From positions 1 to 44,417 of the forward strand of contig JAEZWQ010000004.1 in the NCBI GenBank assembly GCA_023420085.1: a stretch of 44,417 nucleotides of DNA, given 5' to 3'. Position numbers and translations under genes: made by a program. The stretch is from Bacillota bacterium (GTDB lineage Bacteria > Bacillota > Clostridia > Lachnospirales > Lachnospiraceae). This document shows positions 24,551 to 33,263 of the stretch, piece after piece. Numbering within the stretch: the stretch's first letter is position 1; every line of letters starts with the position of its first letter. A model generated the notes under the pieces. It saw only the letters and a program-made list of their open reading frames with translations. It did not search any database and had not been told where the DNA came from.

Positions 24551-27547
24551 ATGGGAGAAAGAATGACACCAATTCCATTTGGAGAATTAATGGAATGGAT
24601 TCTGACAGAAAAGAAGAATGATAATGCGGTATTTGGTATCAGAAAACCTTATATAGCTGAAAAAGGAAAGTATCTAGAGATTTTTGGAGAGAAGCTAGAA
24701 ACTATATTTGGACCTGCAGCAGGACCTCATACACAATTGGCACAAAATATTGTTGCTTCATATTATGCAGGAAGTAGATTTTTTGAACTAAAGACTTGCC
24801 AGATAATTGATGGTGAAGACTTAGCTAAATGTATTAATAGACCTTGTATTTTAGCAGATGATGAATGCTATAACTGTGAATGGTCAACAGAATTATATAT
24901 ACCACAAGCTATGACAGAGTATATCAGAGGTTGGTATGCGCTAAAACTTATAAGCAAAGAGTGGGGACTAGGAGATCCGGATGGATTTATATTTAACGTT
25001 TCAGTTGGATATGATTTAAAAGGAATTCAATCACCAAAGATTGATAATTACCTAAACTCAATGCGTGAAGCTAGAAATACAGAGGCTTGGAAAGAATGCG
25101 AAGAGTGGGCTTATAATAATATTCATAGATTTGAAAATATAACAAAGGAATATTTAGATAATATAAGTTCTGAGGTTAGTAGATCTGTAACGGTATCTAC
25201 TCTACACGGATGTCCACCAAATGAAATTGAAAGTATAGCTAAGCACTTAATCCAAAATAAAGGATATAATACATTTGTTAAATGTAATCCAACATTATTA
25301 GGATATGAAGATGCAAGAAGAATAATGGATACAATGGGTTATGACTATGTAGCATTTGGTGATTTCCACTTCCTTGATGACCTACAATTTGTGGATGCTG
25401 TTCCAATGCTTCAGAGATTACAAGCAGCTGCTGATGAAAAGGGAGTACAATTTGGTGTGAAAATTACCAATACATTCCCAGTTGATGTTACAAGAAATGA
25501 GTTACCATCTGAAGAAATGTATATGGCAGGTAAATCATTGTATGCATTATCAACAAAGGTTGCCCTTAATTTATCTAGAGCATTTGATGGAAAATTAAGA
25601 ATATCATATTCAGGTGGTGCAGACTACTTTAGTATGAAAGATTTTTATGAGGCTGGTATTTGGCCAGTTACAATGGCTACAACTATGCTTAAACCAGGTG
25701 GCTATGGAAGACTTGTTCAAATTGCTGAATCATTTGAAGATGTTAAATTCAGACCATTTGAAGGTGTTAATATAGCTAAGCTTGATGAAATGCATCATGG
25801 AGCATTCAATGATCCACATTATGTTAAGCCTATTAAACCACTTCCAACAAGAAAGATTACAGATAAGGTTCCTCTATTTGACTGCTTCTTTGCACCATGT
25901 GAAAAAGGTTGTCCAATTGAACAAGATGTACCAACATATGTTCATTTAGAAGGAGAAGGAAAGCATAAAGAAGCTCTAAGAGTTATCCTAGACAAGAACC
26001 CACTTCCATTTATGACTGGTACAATCTGTAATCATAGATGTCAAGAAAGATGTACTAGAAATTTCTATGAAGAAACAGTAAGAATTAGAGGTTCAAAGCT
26101 AAGAGCAGCTAAGGCAGCTTATGATGAAGTTTATAATGAACTTAAGGTAGAAGGTAACCATAGTGATATTAAGGTTGCTATAGTTGGTGGTGGACCAGCA
26201 GGTATTGCCGCAGCACACTTTTTAGCAAGAGAAGGTGCAAAGGTTACTATATTCGAAAAAAGAAATGCACTAGGTGGAGTTGTAAAACATATAATTCCTG
26301 ACTTCAGAATACCAAATGCAGATATTGAAAAAGATTGCAAGATGATTGAAAAACTTGGAGTAGAGGTTAAACTAAATACAGAAATAATGGATTTAGATGA
26401 GCTTAGAAAACAAGGATATAATAAAATAATTCTAGCAATTGGGGCACATAATCACGGTGCGCCAGGAATTAAAGAAGGAGAATCAGATAATTCACTTGAA
26501 TTCTTAGAACAAGCTAAACTTGATATTAGAAGCTTGACAAGAGGAAAAGCTGTTGCAGTTATCGGTGCTGGTAATACTGCTATGGATGTTGCAAGAGTTG
26601 CTAAGAGAATACCTGGCGTTGAAGATGTTTATTTAATATATAGAAGAACTGCAAGATATATGCCAGCTGATGAAGAAGAATTAGAATTAGCATTAAAAGA
26701 TGGTGTTATTCTTAAAGAATTAATGGCTCCAGTATCATTTAAAGATGGAAAGTTGTTATGTAAAGAAATGGTTCTAGGTGAACCAGATGAATCTGGACGT
26801 AGAAGACCAGTAGAAACTGATAAAGAAGTAATTTTTGAAGTTGATAGAGTAATTACTGCTATTGGTGAGCAAGTTGACCCAACAATATTTGAAAAGAATA
26901 ATATTGAAACAGATAAGTGGGGTAGAGCTGTTATAAATAAATTAACATATGAATCAACAACACCTGGAGTATATGTAATTGGTGATGGTGCGTTAGGTGC
27001 TGCAACAATCGTTCAAGCAATTGCCGATGCAACAAAGGCAGTTAATAGCATATTAAATATACCACCAAGAGGTGCTATACATCTTGATAGAACAAGAGGT
27101 GATGTAATACCTAAGAGAGCAAAACTTGTTCATTCTTGTGATACTTGTGAAAAGGAAAGATGTATTGAATGTCATGTAGTATGTGAATCTTGTGTTGATG
27201 TATGTCCAAACAGAGCTAACCTAACATTAAATATTCCTGGAATGAAGAATAATCAGATTGTTCACGTTGATTATATGTGTAATGAATGTGGTAACTGTGC
27301 ATCATTCTGTCCTTGGGATTCTGCACCATACAAGGAGAAGTTTACTATATTCATGAATGAAGAAGACTTTAAGGATAGTACAAATGAAGGATTCTATATG
27401 TCTGACATGGAAAAAGGAGACTTTGTTCTTAGATTAAATGGTGAAGAAAATACATATAATCTTGATGGAAATAAGGAATTAGATCCACAAGTATTACATT
27501 TAATAAGATCTATAAATGAAAAATATAGATATTTATTAATGAAATAA
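24551..27547 (+). CDS. ygfK: YgfK-type oxidoreductase (putative selenate reductase subunit)
   Basis: A 998-aa multidomain flavo-iron-sulfur protein. About 1-425 is a dihydroorotate-dehydrogenase-like TIM barrel (TVSTLHGCPPNEIES near 217, KCNPTLLGYEDA near 245). About 440-560 has the GltD-type cysteine motifs CFFAPCEKGCP and CNHRCQERC. About 535-840 is a two-dinucleotide-binding reductase with VAIVGGGPAGIAAAHFLA and VAVIGAGNTAMDVARVA. The C-terminus has a cysteine-rich stretch CDTCEKERCIECHVVCESC and a ferredoxin CNECGNCASFCPWD. AGGAGG precedes the ATG. Directly follows ssnA; this pair is conserved in the E. coli purine cluster. A reductive step on a purine intermediate is the likely role (inference). 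The selenate-reductase label is historical. Confidence 0.94.
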   Translation: MGERMTPIPFGELMEWILTEKKNDNAVFGIRKPYIAEKGKYLEIFGEKLETIFGPAAGPHTQLAQNIVASYYAGSRFFELKTCQIIDGEDLAKCINRPCILADDECYNCEWSTELYIPQAMTEYIRGWYALKLISKEWGLGDPDGFIFNVSVGYDLKGIQSPKIDNYLNSMREARNTEAWKECEEWAYNNIHRFENITKEYLDNISSEVSRSVTVSTLHGCPPNEIESIAKHLIQNKGYNTFVKCNPTLLGYEDARRIMDTMGYDYVAFGDFHFLDDLQFVDAVPMLQRLQAAADEKGVQFGVKITNTFPVDVTRNELPSEEMYMAGKSLYALSTKVALNLSRAFDGKLRISYSGGADYFSMKDFYEAGIWPVTMATTMLKPGGYGRLVQIAESFEDVKFRPFEGVNIAKLDEMHHGAFNDPHYVKPIKPLPTRKITDKVPLFDCFFAPCEKGCPIEQDVPTYVHLEGEGKHKEALRVILDKNPLPFMTGTICNHRCQERCTRNFYEETVRIRGSKLRAAKAAYDEVYNELKVEGNHSDIKVAIVGGGPAGIAAAHFLAREGAKVTIFEKRNALGGVVKHIIPDFRIPNADIEKDCKMIEKLGVEVKLNTEIMDLDELRKQGYNKIILAIGAHNHGAPGIKEGESDNSLEFLEQAKLDIRSLTRGKAVAVIGAGNTAMDVARVAKRIPGVEDVYLIYRRTARYMPADEEELELALKDGVILKELMAPVSFKDGKLLCKEMVLGEPDESGRRRPVETDKEVIFEVDRVITAIGEQVDPTIFEKNNIETDKWGRAVINKLTYESTTPGVYVIGDGALGAATIVQAIADATKAVNSILNIPPRGAIHLDRTRGDVIPKRAKLVHSCDTCEKERCIECHVVCESCVDVCPNRANLTLNIPGMKNNQIVHVDYMCNECGNCASFCPWDSAPYKEKFTIFMNEEDFKDSTNEGFYMSDMEKGDFVLRLNGEENTYNLDGNKELDPQVLHLIRSINEKYRYLLMK

Positions 27548-27565
27548 TAAATATAAATTTATATA

Positions 27566-27594
27566 TTGACACACGCTGTTATTTATAATATAAT
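27566..27594 (+). promoter_or_regulatory. Consensus promoter of the tRNA gene
   Basis: A perfect TTGACA (27566-27571), 17-base spacer and perfect TATAAT (27589-27594). The tRNA begins 14 bases after the -10 box. Confidence 0.95.
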
Positions 27595-27608
27595 AGCGTA
27601 GTGTTCAC

Positions 27609-27682
27609 GGACCCTTAGCTCAGTTGGTTAGAGCAACCGGCTCATAACCGGTAGGTCCCGGGTTCGAGTCCCTGAGGGTCCA
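27609..27682 (+). tRNA. tRNA with CAT anticodon, probably tRNA-Ile2 (lysidine-modified)
   Basis: A 74-nt cloverleaf: acceptor GGACCCT/AGGGTCC, D-arm GCTC/GAGC, anticodon stem ACCGG/CCGGT with loop CTCATAA, T-loop TTCGAGT, discriminator A. No CCA is encoded. Anticodon CAT could mean Met or Ile2. The acceptor start GGACC-TTAGCTCAGTTGG resembles the Ile2 tRNA of Bacillus rather than elongator Met (GGCGG...), and C4-G and C5-G pairs, the TilS determinants known in E. coli, are present. I therefore favour Ile2 reading AUA, a codon heavily used in this genome. The T-stem has one C-T mismatch (second pair). Confidence 0.9.
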
Positions 27683-27683
27683 T

Positions 27684-27709
27684 GGCTTCCATTTAGGAAG
27701 CCTTTTTTT
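27684..27709 (+). terminator. Terminator of the tRNA
   Basis: GGCTTCC-ATTTA-GGAAGCC, a perfect 7-bp stem, followed by seven T residues. Confidence 0.95.
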
Positions 27710-27773
27710 ATTGCACAATAATAGAAACAATTAAAAAAAATAGTGAAAGTTAATTATAAATTTGATAAAATAA

Positions 27774-27798
27774 CCTTGCTTAAAAAAATTTCGCAAGG
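27774..27798 (+). promoter_or_regulatory. Possible ribosome-binding-site hairpin of the purine permease
   Basis: CCTTGC (27774-27779) can pair with GCAAGG (27793-27798), which includes the first part of the AAGGAG ribosome-binding site of the permease. The 6-bp stem with a 13-base AT loop would be weak alone, but it could lower translation. Confidence 0.35.
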
Positions 27799-27805
27799 AG
27801 AGTGT

Positions 27806-29143
27806 ATGAGTAATCAAAGTAACAAATCTTTATTTGAAAAGATGTTCAAATTAAGTGAGCACAAGACAAACATTAAGACGGAGGTTATCGCAGGTATAAC
27901 TATATTTGTAACTATGGCTTATATTCTAGCTGTTAACCCTATTGTATTAGAACCTTCTGGTATGGATAAGGGAGCAGTCTTTACAGCTACAGTTATAGCT
28001 TCTGTAATTTCAACATTATTAATGGGATTTATTGCCAACTTGCCTTTCGGTTTAAGTGCTGGTATGGGACTAAATGCATTTTTTAGTTCAACAGTAGTTT
28101 TACAGATGGGGCATAGTTGGCAATTTGCACTTACAGCAGTTTTTATAGAAGGCATAATCTTCATCATACTATCTTTATTCAAGGTAAGAGAATACATAGT
28201 AAATGGTATGCCTTTGGTTATTAAAAATGCAGTAGCATGTGGTATTGGAATATTTATTGCATTCATAGGATTAAAGAGTGCAGGTATTGTGAAAGCTGAT
28301 CCAGCAAATATAATAGCGCTAGGAGATGTTACTTCACCATCAGCTATTATTTGTATAGTAGGTATGTTAATAATCTTAGGCTTAACAATAGCTAAAGTAA
28401 GAGGAGCTATGCTTATAGGAATTGTTGTTGCAACATTAATAGGTATACCGCTTCATGTAACTCAATTACCTAACGGAATAGTAAGTATGCCACCTTCAAT
28501 TGCTCCTACTGCGTTTGCTTTTACTCAATTTTCAATGAGTGAAATTCTATCACTTGATATGTTTGTGGTTGTATTTACCTTCTTATTTATTGATATGTTT
28601 GATACAATAGGTACTTTGATTGGTACTGCATCAAAGGCAAATATGTTAGATAAGGATGGTAATTTACCGAATGCAGGTAAAGCATTATTAGCTGATGCAG
28701 TAGGTACTACAGTAGGAGCTATGCTAGGTACATCAACTGTAACAACATTTGTTGAAAGTAGTGCTGGTATAGCTGAAGGTGGAAGAACAGGTTTAACAGC
28801 TGTTACAACAGCAATAATGTTTTTCATATCATTATTTTTTGCGCCTCTATTTATGATAATTCCGGGAGCTGCTACAGCTTCAGCGTTAATCGTCGTTGGA
28901 TTATTCATGATAGGAGGAATTTCCAAAATCAATTTTGAGGATTATACTGAAGGATTTCCTGCTTTCTTAACAATAATTATGATGACACTTACAGGAAGTA
29001 TTGGAGATGGGCTAATGATTGGTATAATTTTCTATGTAGCTGCGAAAATTATAGCACGTAGATTTAAGGAAGTTTCACCATTCATATTAGTTTTAGCAAT
29101 TATATTTATTATAAAATATATTACACCAGTGATATTCGGTTAA
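27806..29143 (+). CDS. NCS2-family purine permease (AzgA/PbuG-like)
   Basis: A 445-aa membrane transporter of the NCS2 family, AzgA-like branch, that takes up adenine, guanine or hypoxanthine with cations. It shows about 13-14 hydrophobic segments; typical stretches are AGITIFVTMAYILAVNP near 29, GLSAGMGLNAFFS near 82, DMFDTIGTLIGTASKA near 261 and GTSTVTTFVESSAGIAEGGRTGLTA near 304 (shown in parts). A longer frame reaches 27743, but AAGGAG sits before the ATG at 27806. It follows ssnA-ygfK, separated only by the tRNA unit, so import of a purine for that pathway is likely (inference). Confidence 0.92.
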   Translation: MSNQSNKSLFEKMFKLSEHKTNIKTEVIAGITIFVTMAYILAVNPIVLEPSGMDKGAVFTATVIASVISTLLMGFIANLPFGLSAGMGLNAFFSSTVVLQMGHSWQFALTAVFIEGIIFIILSLFKVREYIVNGMPLVIKNAVACGIGIFIAFIGLKSAGIVKADPANIIALGDVTSPSAIICIVGMLIILGLTIAKVRGAMLIGIVVATLIGIPLHVTQLPNGIVSMPPSIAPTAFAFTQFSMSEILSLDMFVVVFTFLFIDMFDTIGTLIGTASKANMLDKDGNLPNAGKALLADAVGTTVGAMLGTSTVTTFVESSAGIAEGGRTGLTAVTTAIMFFISLFFAPLFMIIPGAATASALIVVGLFMIGGISKINFEDYTEGFPAFLTIIMMTLTGSIGDGLMIGIIFYVAAKIIARRFKEVSPFILVLAIIFIIKYITPVIFG

Positions 29144-29177
29144 AATTATAAATAACATATAATTATAAAATAATTAT

Positions 29178-29257
29178 AAAATAGCCAGTTTTATCAACTT
29201 TTCTAAATATTAGATTTCAAAATCTAGTGATTAGAGTAAATTAAAACTGGCTATTTT
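29178..29257 (+). terminator. Large hairpin terminator of the purine permease
   Basis: A 16-bp perfect stem (29178-29193 with 29242-29257) encloses 48 bases with an internal hairpin TAGATT-N4-AATCTA, and is followed by T residues. Confidence 0.8.
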
Positions 29258-29371
29258 TATGTTTAAATTAAACTTAATATGTTTTTTATAAATATTTAAA
29301 TAGAGTTAATAAATTTTATTAAATAATAAGGTATAATATATACATGAGGATTGATTGGAGGCTAGTATATT

Positions 29372-31021
29372 ATGAAAGATATTGAAATTGCAAGAGCTGC
29401 CAAGCTTTTTACAATAGATGAAGTAGCAAAAAAATATAATATTGATGATATTGAATTCTACGGCAAGTATAAGGCAAAATTAAGCACAGAGTTTATAAAT
29501 AAGATACAAGATAATAATGATGGTAAGCTAATACTAGTAACTTCTGTAAATCCAACACCTGCTGGAGAGGGCAAAACTACAGTTAGTATAGGGCTTGCAC
29601 AGGCTCTGGAAAAAATTGGGAAAAAGACTGTTCTAGCTTTAAGAGAGCCATCATTAGGTCCATGTTTCGGATTAAAAGGTGGTGCAACAGGTGGAGGATA
29701 TTCACAGATAGTACCAATGGAAGATATAAATCTACACTTTACAGGAGATTTTCATGCCATCACATATGCAAATAATTTACTGGCATCAATAATTGATAAT
29801 CATATTCATCAGGGTAATGAATTAAAAATAGATACTAGACGAATACTATGGAAAAGATGTATAGATCTTAATGATAGAAGCTTAAGAAATGTAGTAATTG
29901 GACTAGGAGAAAAAAAAGATGGATTTACAAGAGAAGATCATTTTATCATAACTGTTGCAAGTGAAATTATGGCTATATTATGTCTAAGTAGTGATTTAAA
30001 TGATTTAAGAGAAAGACTTGATAATATTTTAGTAGCATATGATATTGATAATAATCCTGTATATGCTAAAGATCTTGATGTTACAGGGGCTTTATTAGCA
30101 TTGCTAAAAGATGCTATTAAACCTAATATTGTACAAACAATTGAAAATACTCTTGCAATTGTACATGGAGGCCCTTTTGCAAATATTGCGCATGGATGTA
30201 ATAGTGTTATAGCTACAAAAACGGCTATGAAACTTGGAGAGTATGCTATCACAGAAGCAGGATTTGGAGCTGATTTAGGAGCAGAAAAATTTTTAGATAT
30301 AAAGTGTAGAGTAGCAAATTTAAAACCAAGCTATATCGTTATTGTTGGGACAATTAGATCTATAAAATATAATGCTAATATAAAATTAGAAGAACTAGGC
30401 ATAGAAAATTTAGATGCAATAAAAGCTGGAATTACAAATATTATGAAGCATATAGAAAATATAAGAAGATTTGGATATGAACCAGTGGTTGCTCTTAATA
30501 GATTTCCAACTGATACAGATAATGAAATAAATTTAGTAAAGGAATTATTAGATGTTGATGTATTTGACATTGATATATATTCAAAAGGTGGTAATGGTGC
30601 CATTGAACTTGCCAAGCATATTGACAGTTTAGACTTAATGCCAATTGAACCCCAATATATATATGACCTAGAAGATAGTATTGAAGAGAAAATTCAAAAG
30701 GTATGTCAAAACATATATGGAGCCAAAAATATAAGATATATTCAAGGAGTAAGATCAAAAATTAAAAATATTGAAAAAAATAACTATGGCAAATTACCAA
30801 TATGTATTGCTAAAACACAATATTCACTAAGCGATAATCCTAAATTATTAGGAAGACCAAAAGATTTTGATATAAATATAAGTGATGTTTATTTGTCATC
30901 AGGAGCTAGAATGATAGTCGTTTTAACTGGAGATATAATGACAATGCCTGGTCTTTCAAAAGCGCCTCAAGCGCTAAAAATTGATGTAAATGAGAAAGGG
31001 GAAATAATAGGGTTAAATTAA
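29372..31021 (+). CDS. fhs: Formate-tetrahydrofolate ligase
   Basis: ATP-dependent enzyme that makes 10-formyl-THF from formate; 549 aa, near the usual 556. The P-loop-like TPAGEGKTT is at 62-70, and LREPSLGPCFGLKGGATGGG near 92 and GDFHAITYANNLL near 129 are diagnostic. GGAGG stands 10 bases before the ATG, a slightly long gap. A perfect TATAAT is at 29332-29337 without a clear -35. It overlaps folD by one base. In purine- or amino-acid-fermenting anaerobes this enzyme can run in reverse to yield ATP from formyl-THF, which fits the purine genes nearby (inference). Confidence 0.97.
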   Translation: MKDIEIARAAKLFTIDEVAKKYNIDDIEFYGKYKAKLSTEFINKIQDNNDGKLILVTSVNPTPAGEGKTTVSIGLAQALEKIGKKTVLALREPSLGPCFGLKGGATGGGYSQIVPMEDINLHFTGDFHAITYANNLLASIIDNHIHQGNELKIDTRRILWKRCIDLNDRSLRNVVIGLGEKKDGFTREDHFIITVASEIMAILCLSSDLNDLRERLDNILVAYDIDNNPVYAKDLDVTGALLALLKDAIKPNIVQTIENTLAIVHGGPFANIAHGCNSVIATKTAMKLGEYAITEAGFGADLGAEKFLDIKCRVANLKPSYIVIVGTIRSIKYNANIKLEELGIENLDAIKAGITNIMKHIENIRRFGYEPVVALNRFPTDTDNEINLVKELLDVDVFDIDIYSKGGNGAIELAKHIDSLDLMPIEPQYIYDLEDSIEEKIQKVCQNIYGAKNIRYIQGVRSKIKNIEKNNYGKLPICIAKTQYSLSDNPKLLGRPKDFDINISDVYLSSGARMIVVLTGDIMTMPGLSKAPQALKIDVNEKGEIIGLN

Positions 31022-31857
31022 TGATACTAGATGGTAAAAAAATATCAGATAATATTAAAGAAGAACTTAAAAGAAGAATAATGGTATTGGAAAGTAAGCC
31101 CAAATTGGTGGTCATTTTAGTAGGAGAAAATGATGCATCAAAGGTATACGTTCGAAATAAAATAAAAGCATGCGAAAAAATTGGGATTGATTCTGAAGTA
31201 ATATTATTTGATGAAAAGGTTAGTGAAGAAGACTTAATAAATAAGATACATTCGTTAAATATTGATACAGAAGTTACTGGAATTTTAGTTCAATTGCCAT
31301 TACCTAAACACATAGATGAGAAAAAAATCATTATGGCAATTGATTATAAAAAAGATGTAGATGGATTCTCACCAATAAATATTGGGAGAATGGCACTTAA
31401 TATGTATTCACCAATTTCATGTACGCCTAAGGGGATAGTTAGGTTATTAAGAGAATATAATATAGGTGTTGAAGGAAAAAAAATAACTGTTATAGGAAGA
31501 AGCAATATTGTTGGTAAACCATTATCTATGTTGTTAGTTAATATGGGAGCAACGGTTAGTATTCTTAACTCTAAAACACCAAATATAGAAGAATATACAA
31601 AAAATAGTGATATATTAATAGTCGCTATAGGCAATCCTAAGTTTATTACAAGTAGGCATATAGATAGCTGTGAAGCCATTATTGATGTTGGTATAAATAG
31701 AGATGTAAATGGTAGACTTTGTGGAGATGTAGATTTTGATGCTGTTAAGGATAAGGTAAAATTTATAACTCCAGTACCAGGAGGAGTAGGGCCGATGACG
31801 ATTGCTATGCTAATGGAAAATTGTGTGGAGTTGAAGGAAAAATATGGAAGTTTTTGA
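31021..31857 (+). CDS. folD: Bifunctional methylene-THF dehydrogenase/methenyl-THF cyclohydrolase
   Basis: A 278-aa one-carbon enzyme interconverting methylene-, methenyl- and formyl-THF with NADP. Signature stretches: QLPLPKHIDEKKII near 91, KDVDGFSPINIGR near 118, CTPKGIVRLLREY near 139, VIGRSNIVGKPLS near 157 and PVPGGVGPMTIAML near 256. Its start overlaps the fhs stop (TAATG), and the next gene starts inside its 3' end. With Fhs it links methylene-THF to formate and ATP. Confidence 0.97.
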   Translation: MILDGKKISDNIKEELKRRIMVLESKPKLVVILVGENDASKVYVRNKIKACEKIGIDSEVILFDEKVSEEDLINKIHSLNIDTEVTGILVQLPLPKHIDEKKIIMAIDYKKDVDGFSPINIGRMALNMYSPISCTPKGIVRLLREYNIGVEGKKITVIGRSNIVGKPLSMLLVNMGATVSILNSKTPNIEEYTKNSDILIVAIGNPKFITSRHIDSCEAIIDVGINRDVNGRLCGDVDFDAVKDKVKFITPVPGGVGPMTIAMLMENCVELKEKYGSF

Positions 31858-33262
31858 TTTATTATTAGGATTAAGCTTTGAAGTTATAAATGGACGATTA
31901 ACTAATTTTTCTGTTAATGATGTAGTGTTCGATTCAAGATTAGACTGTAAAGACTCTGCCTTTGTTTGTATTTCAGGGAAAAACTATGATAGCCATAATG
32001 ATTTTGATTTAGTGTGTGATAAGGGAGCGAAATTAGTTGTTGTAGATAGGTATATTCATACGGATAGTGATGTTTTAGTAATTAAGGTTGAAAGCACGAG
32101 AAAAGCGTTAAGTTTTATGTGTATGAATCTTTTTGGAAGTCCGCATAAGAAATTAAACATTATAGGAATAACGGGTACAAAAGGAAAAACGTCAACTGCA
32201 ATAATGTTAAAAAGGATGTTAGACAATACATCTCATAAATGTGGATTAATAGGGAGCCTTGGAGTTGTTTATAAAAATAAGAAGATCAATACCATAAATA
32301 CTACCCCTGATCCGTATACTCTACATAGTATTTTGAAAGAAATGGTTGATAATGAGATTGATACAGTTATTATTGAAATATCCGGAGTAGCAATAAAACA
32401 AGAACGTGTTGCAGGAATTCATTTTGACTATACAATTTTAACTAATATAATGCTTGATTACTTAGACTATAATGAGTTTGAAAATGAAGATGATTATATA
32501 CAGACTAAAGCAAGACTATTTAATCAGACTGAAAATTCTATTATTAATGGTGATGAGCCTTATTTAGAACTATTTAAAAAAGAATCTGCAGGCAATTTAT
32601 ATACTTATGGATTAACGGCAGATGTAAATCTTAGGGCTAATAATATTAGTTTAATTAAAGATGAAAATTTTGGTTTGAGTTATGATATATATGATTTGAA
32701 AAGGACACATGTCGAACTATATCAAGTGGGCAGACAAAATGTCTATAATTCATTGGCAGCTTTATATGTGATGATGCTTATTGGATATGAAATTGAAAAA
32801 TATGTAAAATTCATTAAAAATATTAGTGTAAATGGAAGAGCTGAAATGATCAAAAATAAATTTGATAGAAAAATTTTTATAGATTGTGCAGTAAGACCAA
32901 TTGGATTTAGCTCAATATTTGAAGCAATTTCTGAATATAAAGACGATAAGCTAATTTCTGTCTTTTCTGTTGATGAAAGAAGCGATACAAAAGAAAGAAT
33001 GGAACTTGTAAAAATAGCATGTAATTACTCTGACAAATGCATTTTATCGACTGGAAAATATAATATATTAGGTAAAGAGATAGAGAAATATATAAGAGAA
33101 TCTAATATTGAATGTAAAGTTTTTGAAAATAGGGCAGATGCAGTCAAGTATGCAATTAAAAATAGTGAAAAAGATGATATATTACTTTTATTAGGGACAG
33201 GAAGATATGATAAATCAATATTTTCATGTGACTATGATGTTATAAGGGAATTGGCAAAATAG
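31844..33262 (+). CDS. MurE-like Mur ligase family protein with altered motifs
   Basis: A 472-aa protein with the three-domain Mur ligase layout. The P-loop GITGTKGKTS is at 108-117, the probable carbamoylated lysine is K222 in YIQTKARLF, and the C-terminal domain starts near GRAEMI. Several MurE hallmarks are changed: the SSHAL-RV segment is ISGVAIKQERV, the DH-D motif is MLDYLDY, the IDYAHTPDSL segment is IDCAVRPIGFSS, and the DNPR-type amino-acid-binding motif is absent (STGKYN in about that place). It overlaps folD by 14 bases and is followed one base later by priA. It may be a MurE paralogue with another substrate; a peptidoglycan role is not secure. Confidence 0.75.
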   Translation: MEVFDLLLGLSFEVINGRLTNFSVNDVVFDSRLDCKDSAFVCISGKNYDSHNDFDLVCDKGAKLVVVDRYIHTDSDVLVIKVESTRKALSFMCMNLFGSPHKKLNIIGITGTKGKTSTAIMLKRMLDNTSHKCGLIGSLGVVYKNKKINTINTTPDPYTLHSILKEMVDNEIDTVIIEISGVAIKQERVAGIHFDYTILTNIMLDYLDYNEFENEDDYIQTKARLFNQTENSIINGDEPYLELFKKESAGNLYTYGLTADVNLRANNISLIKDENFGLSYDIYDLKRTHVELYQVGRQNVYNSLAALYVMMLIGYEIEKYVKFIKNISVNGRAEMIKNKFDRKIFIDCAVRPIGFSSIFEAISEYKDDKLISVFSVDERSDTKERMELVKIACNYSDKCILSTGKYNILGKEIEKYIRESNIECKVFENRADAVKYAIKNSEKDDILLLLGTGRYDKSIFSCDYDVIRELAK

Positions 33263-33263
33263 T

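Noticed and set aside
31844..33262. Calling the Mur ligase canonical MurE
   Set aside because: Key substrate-binding motifs are changed, so only the family level is supported.
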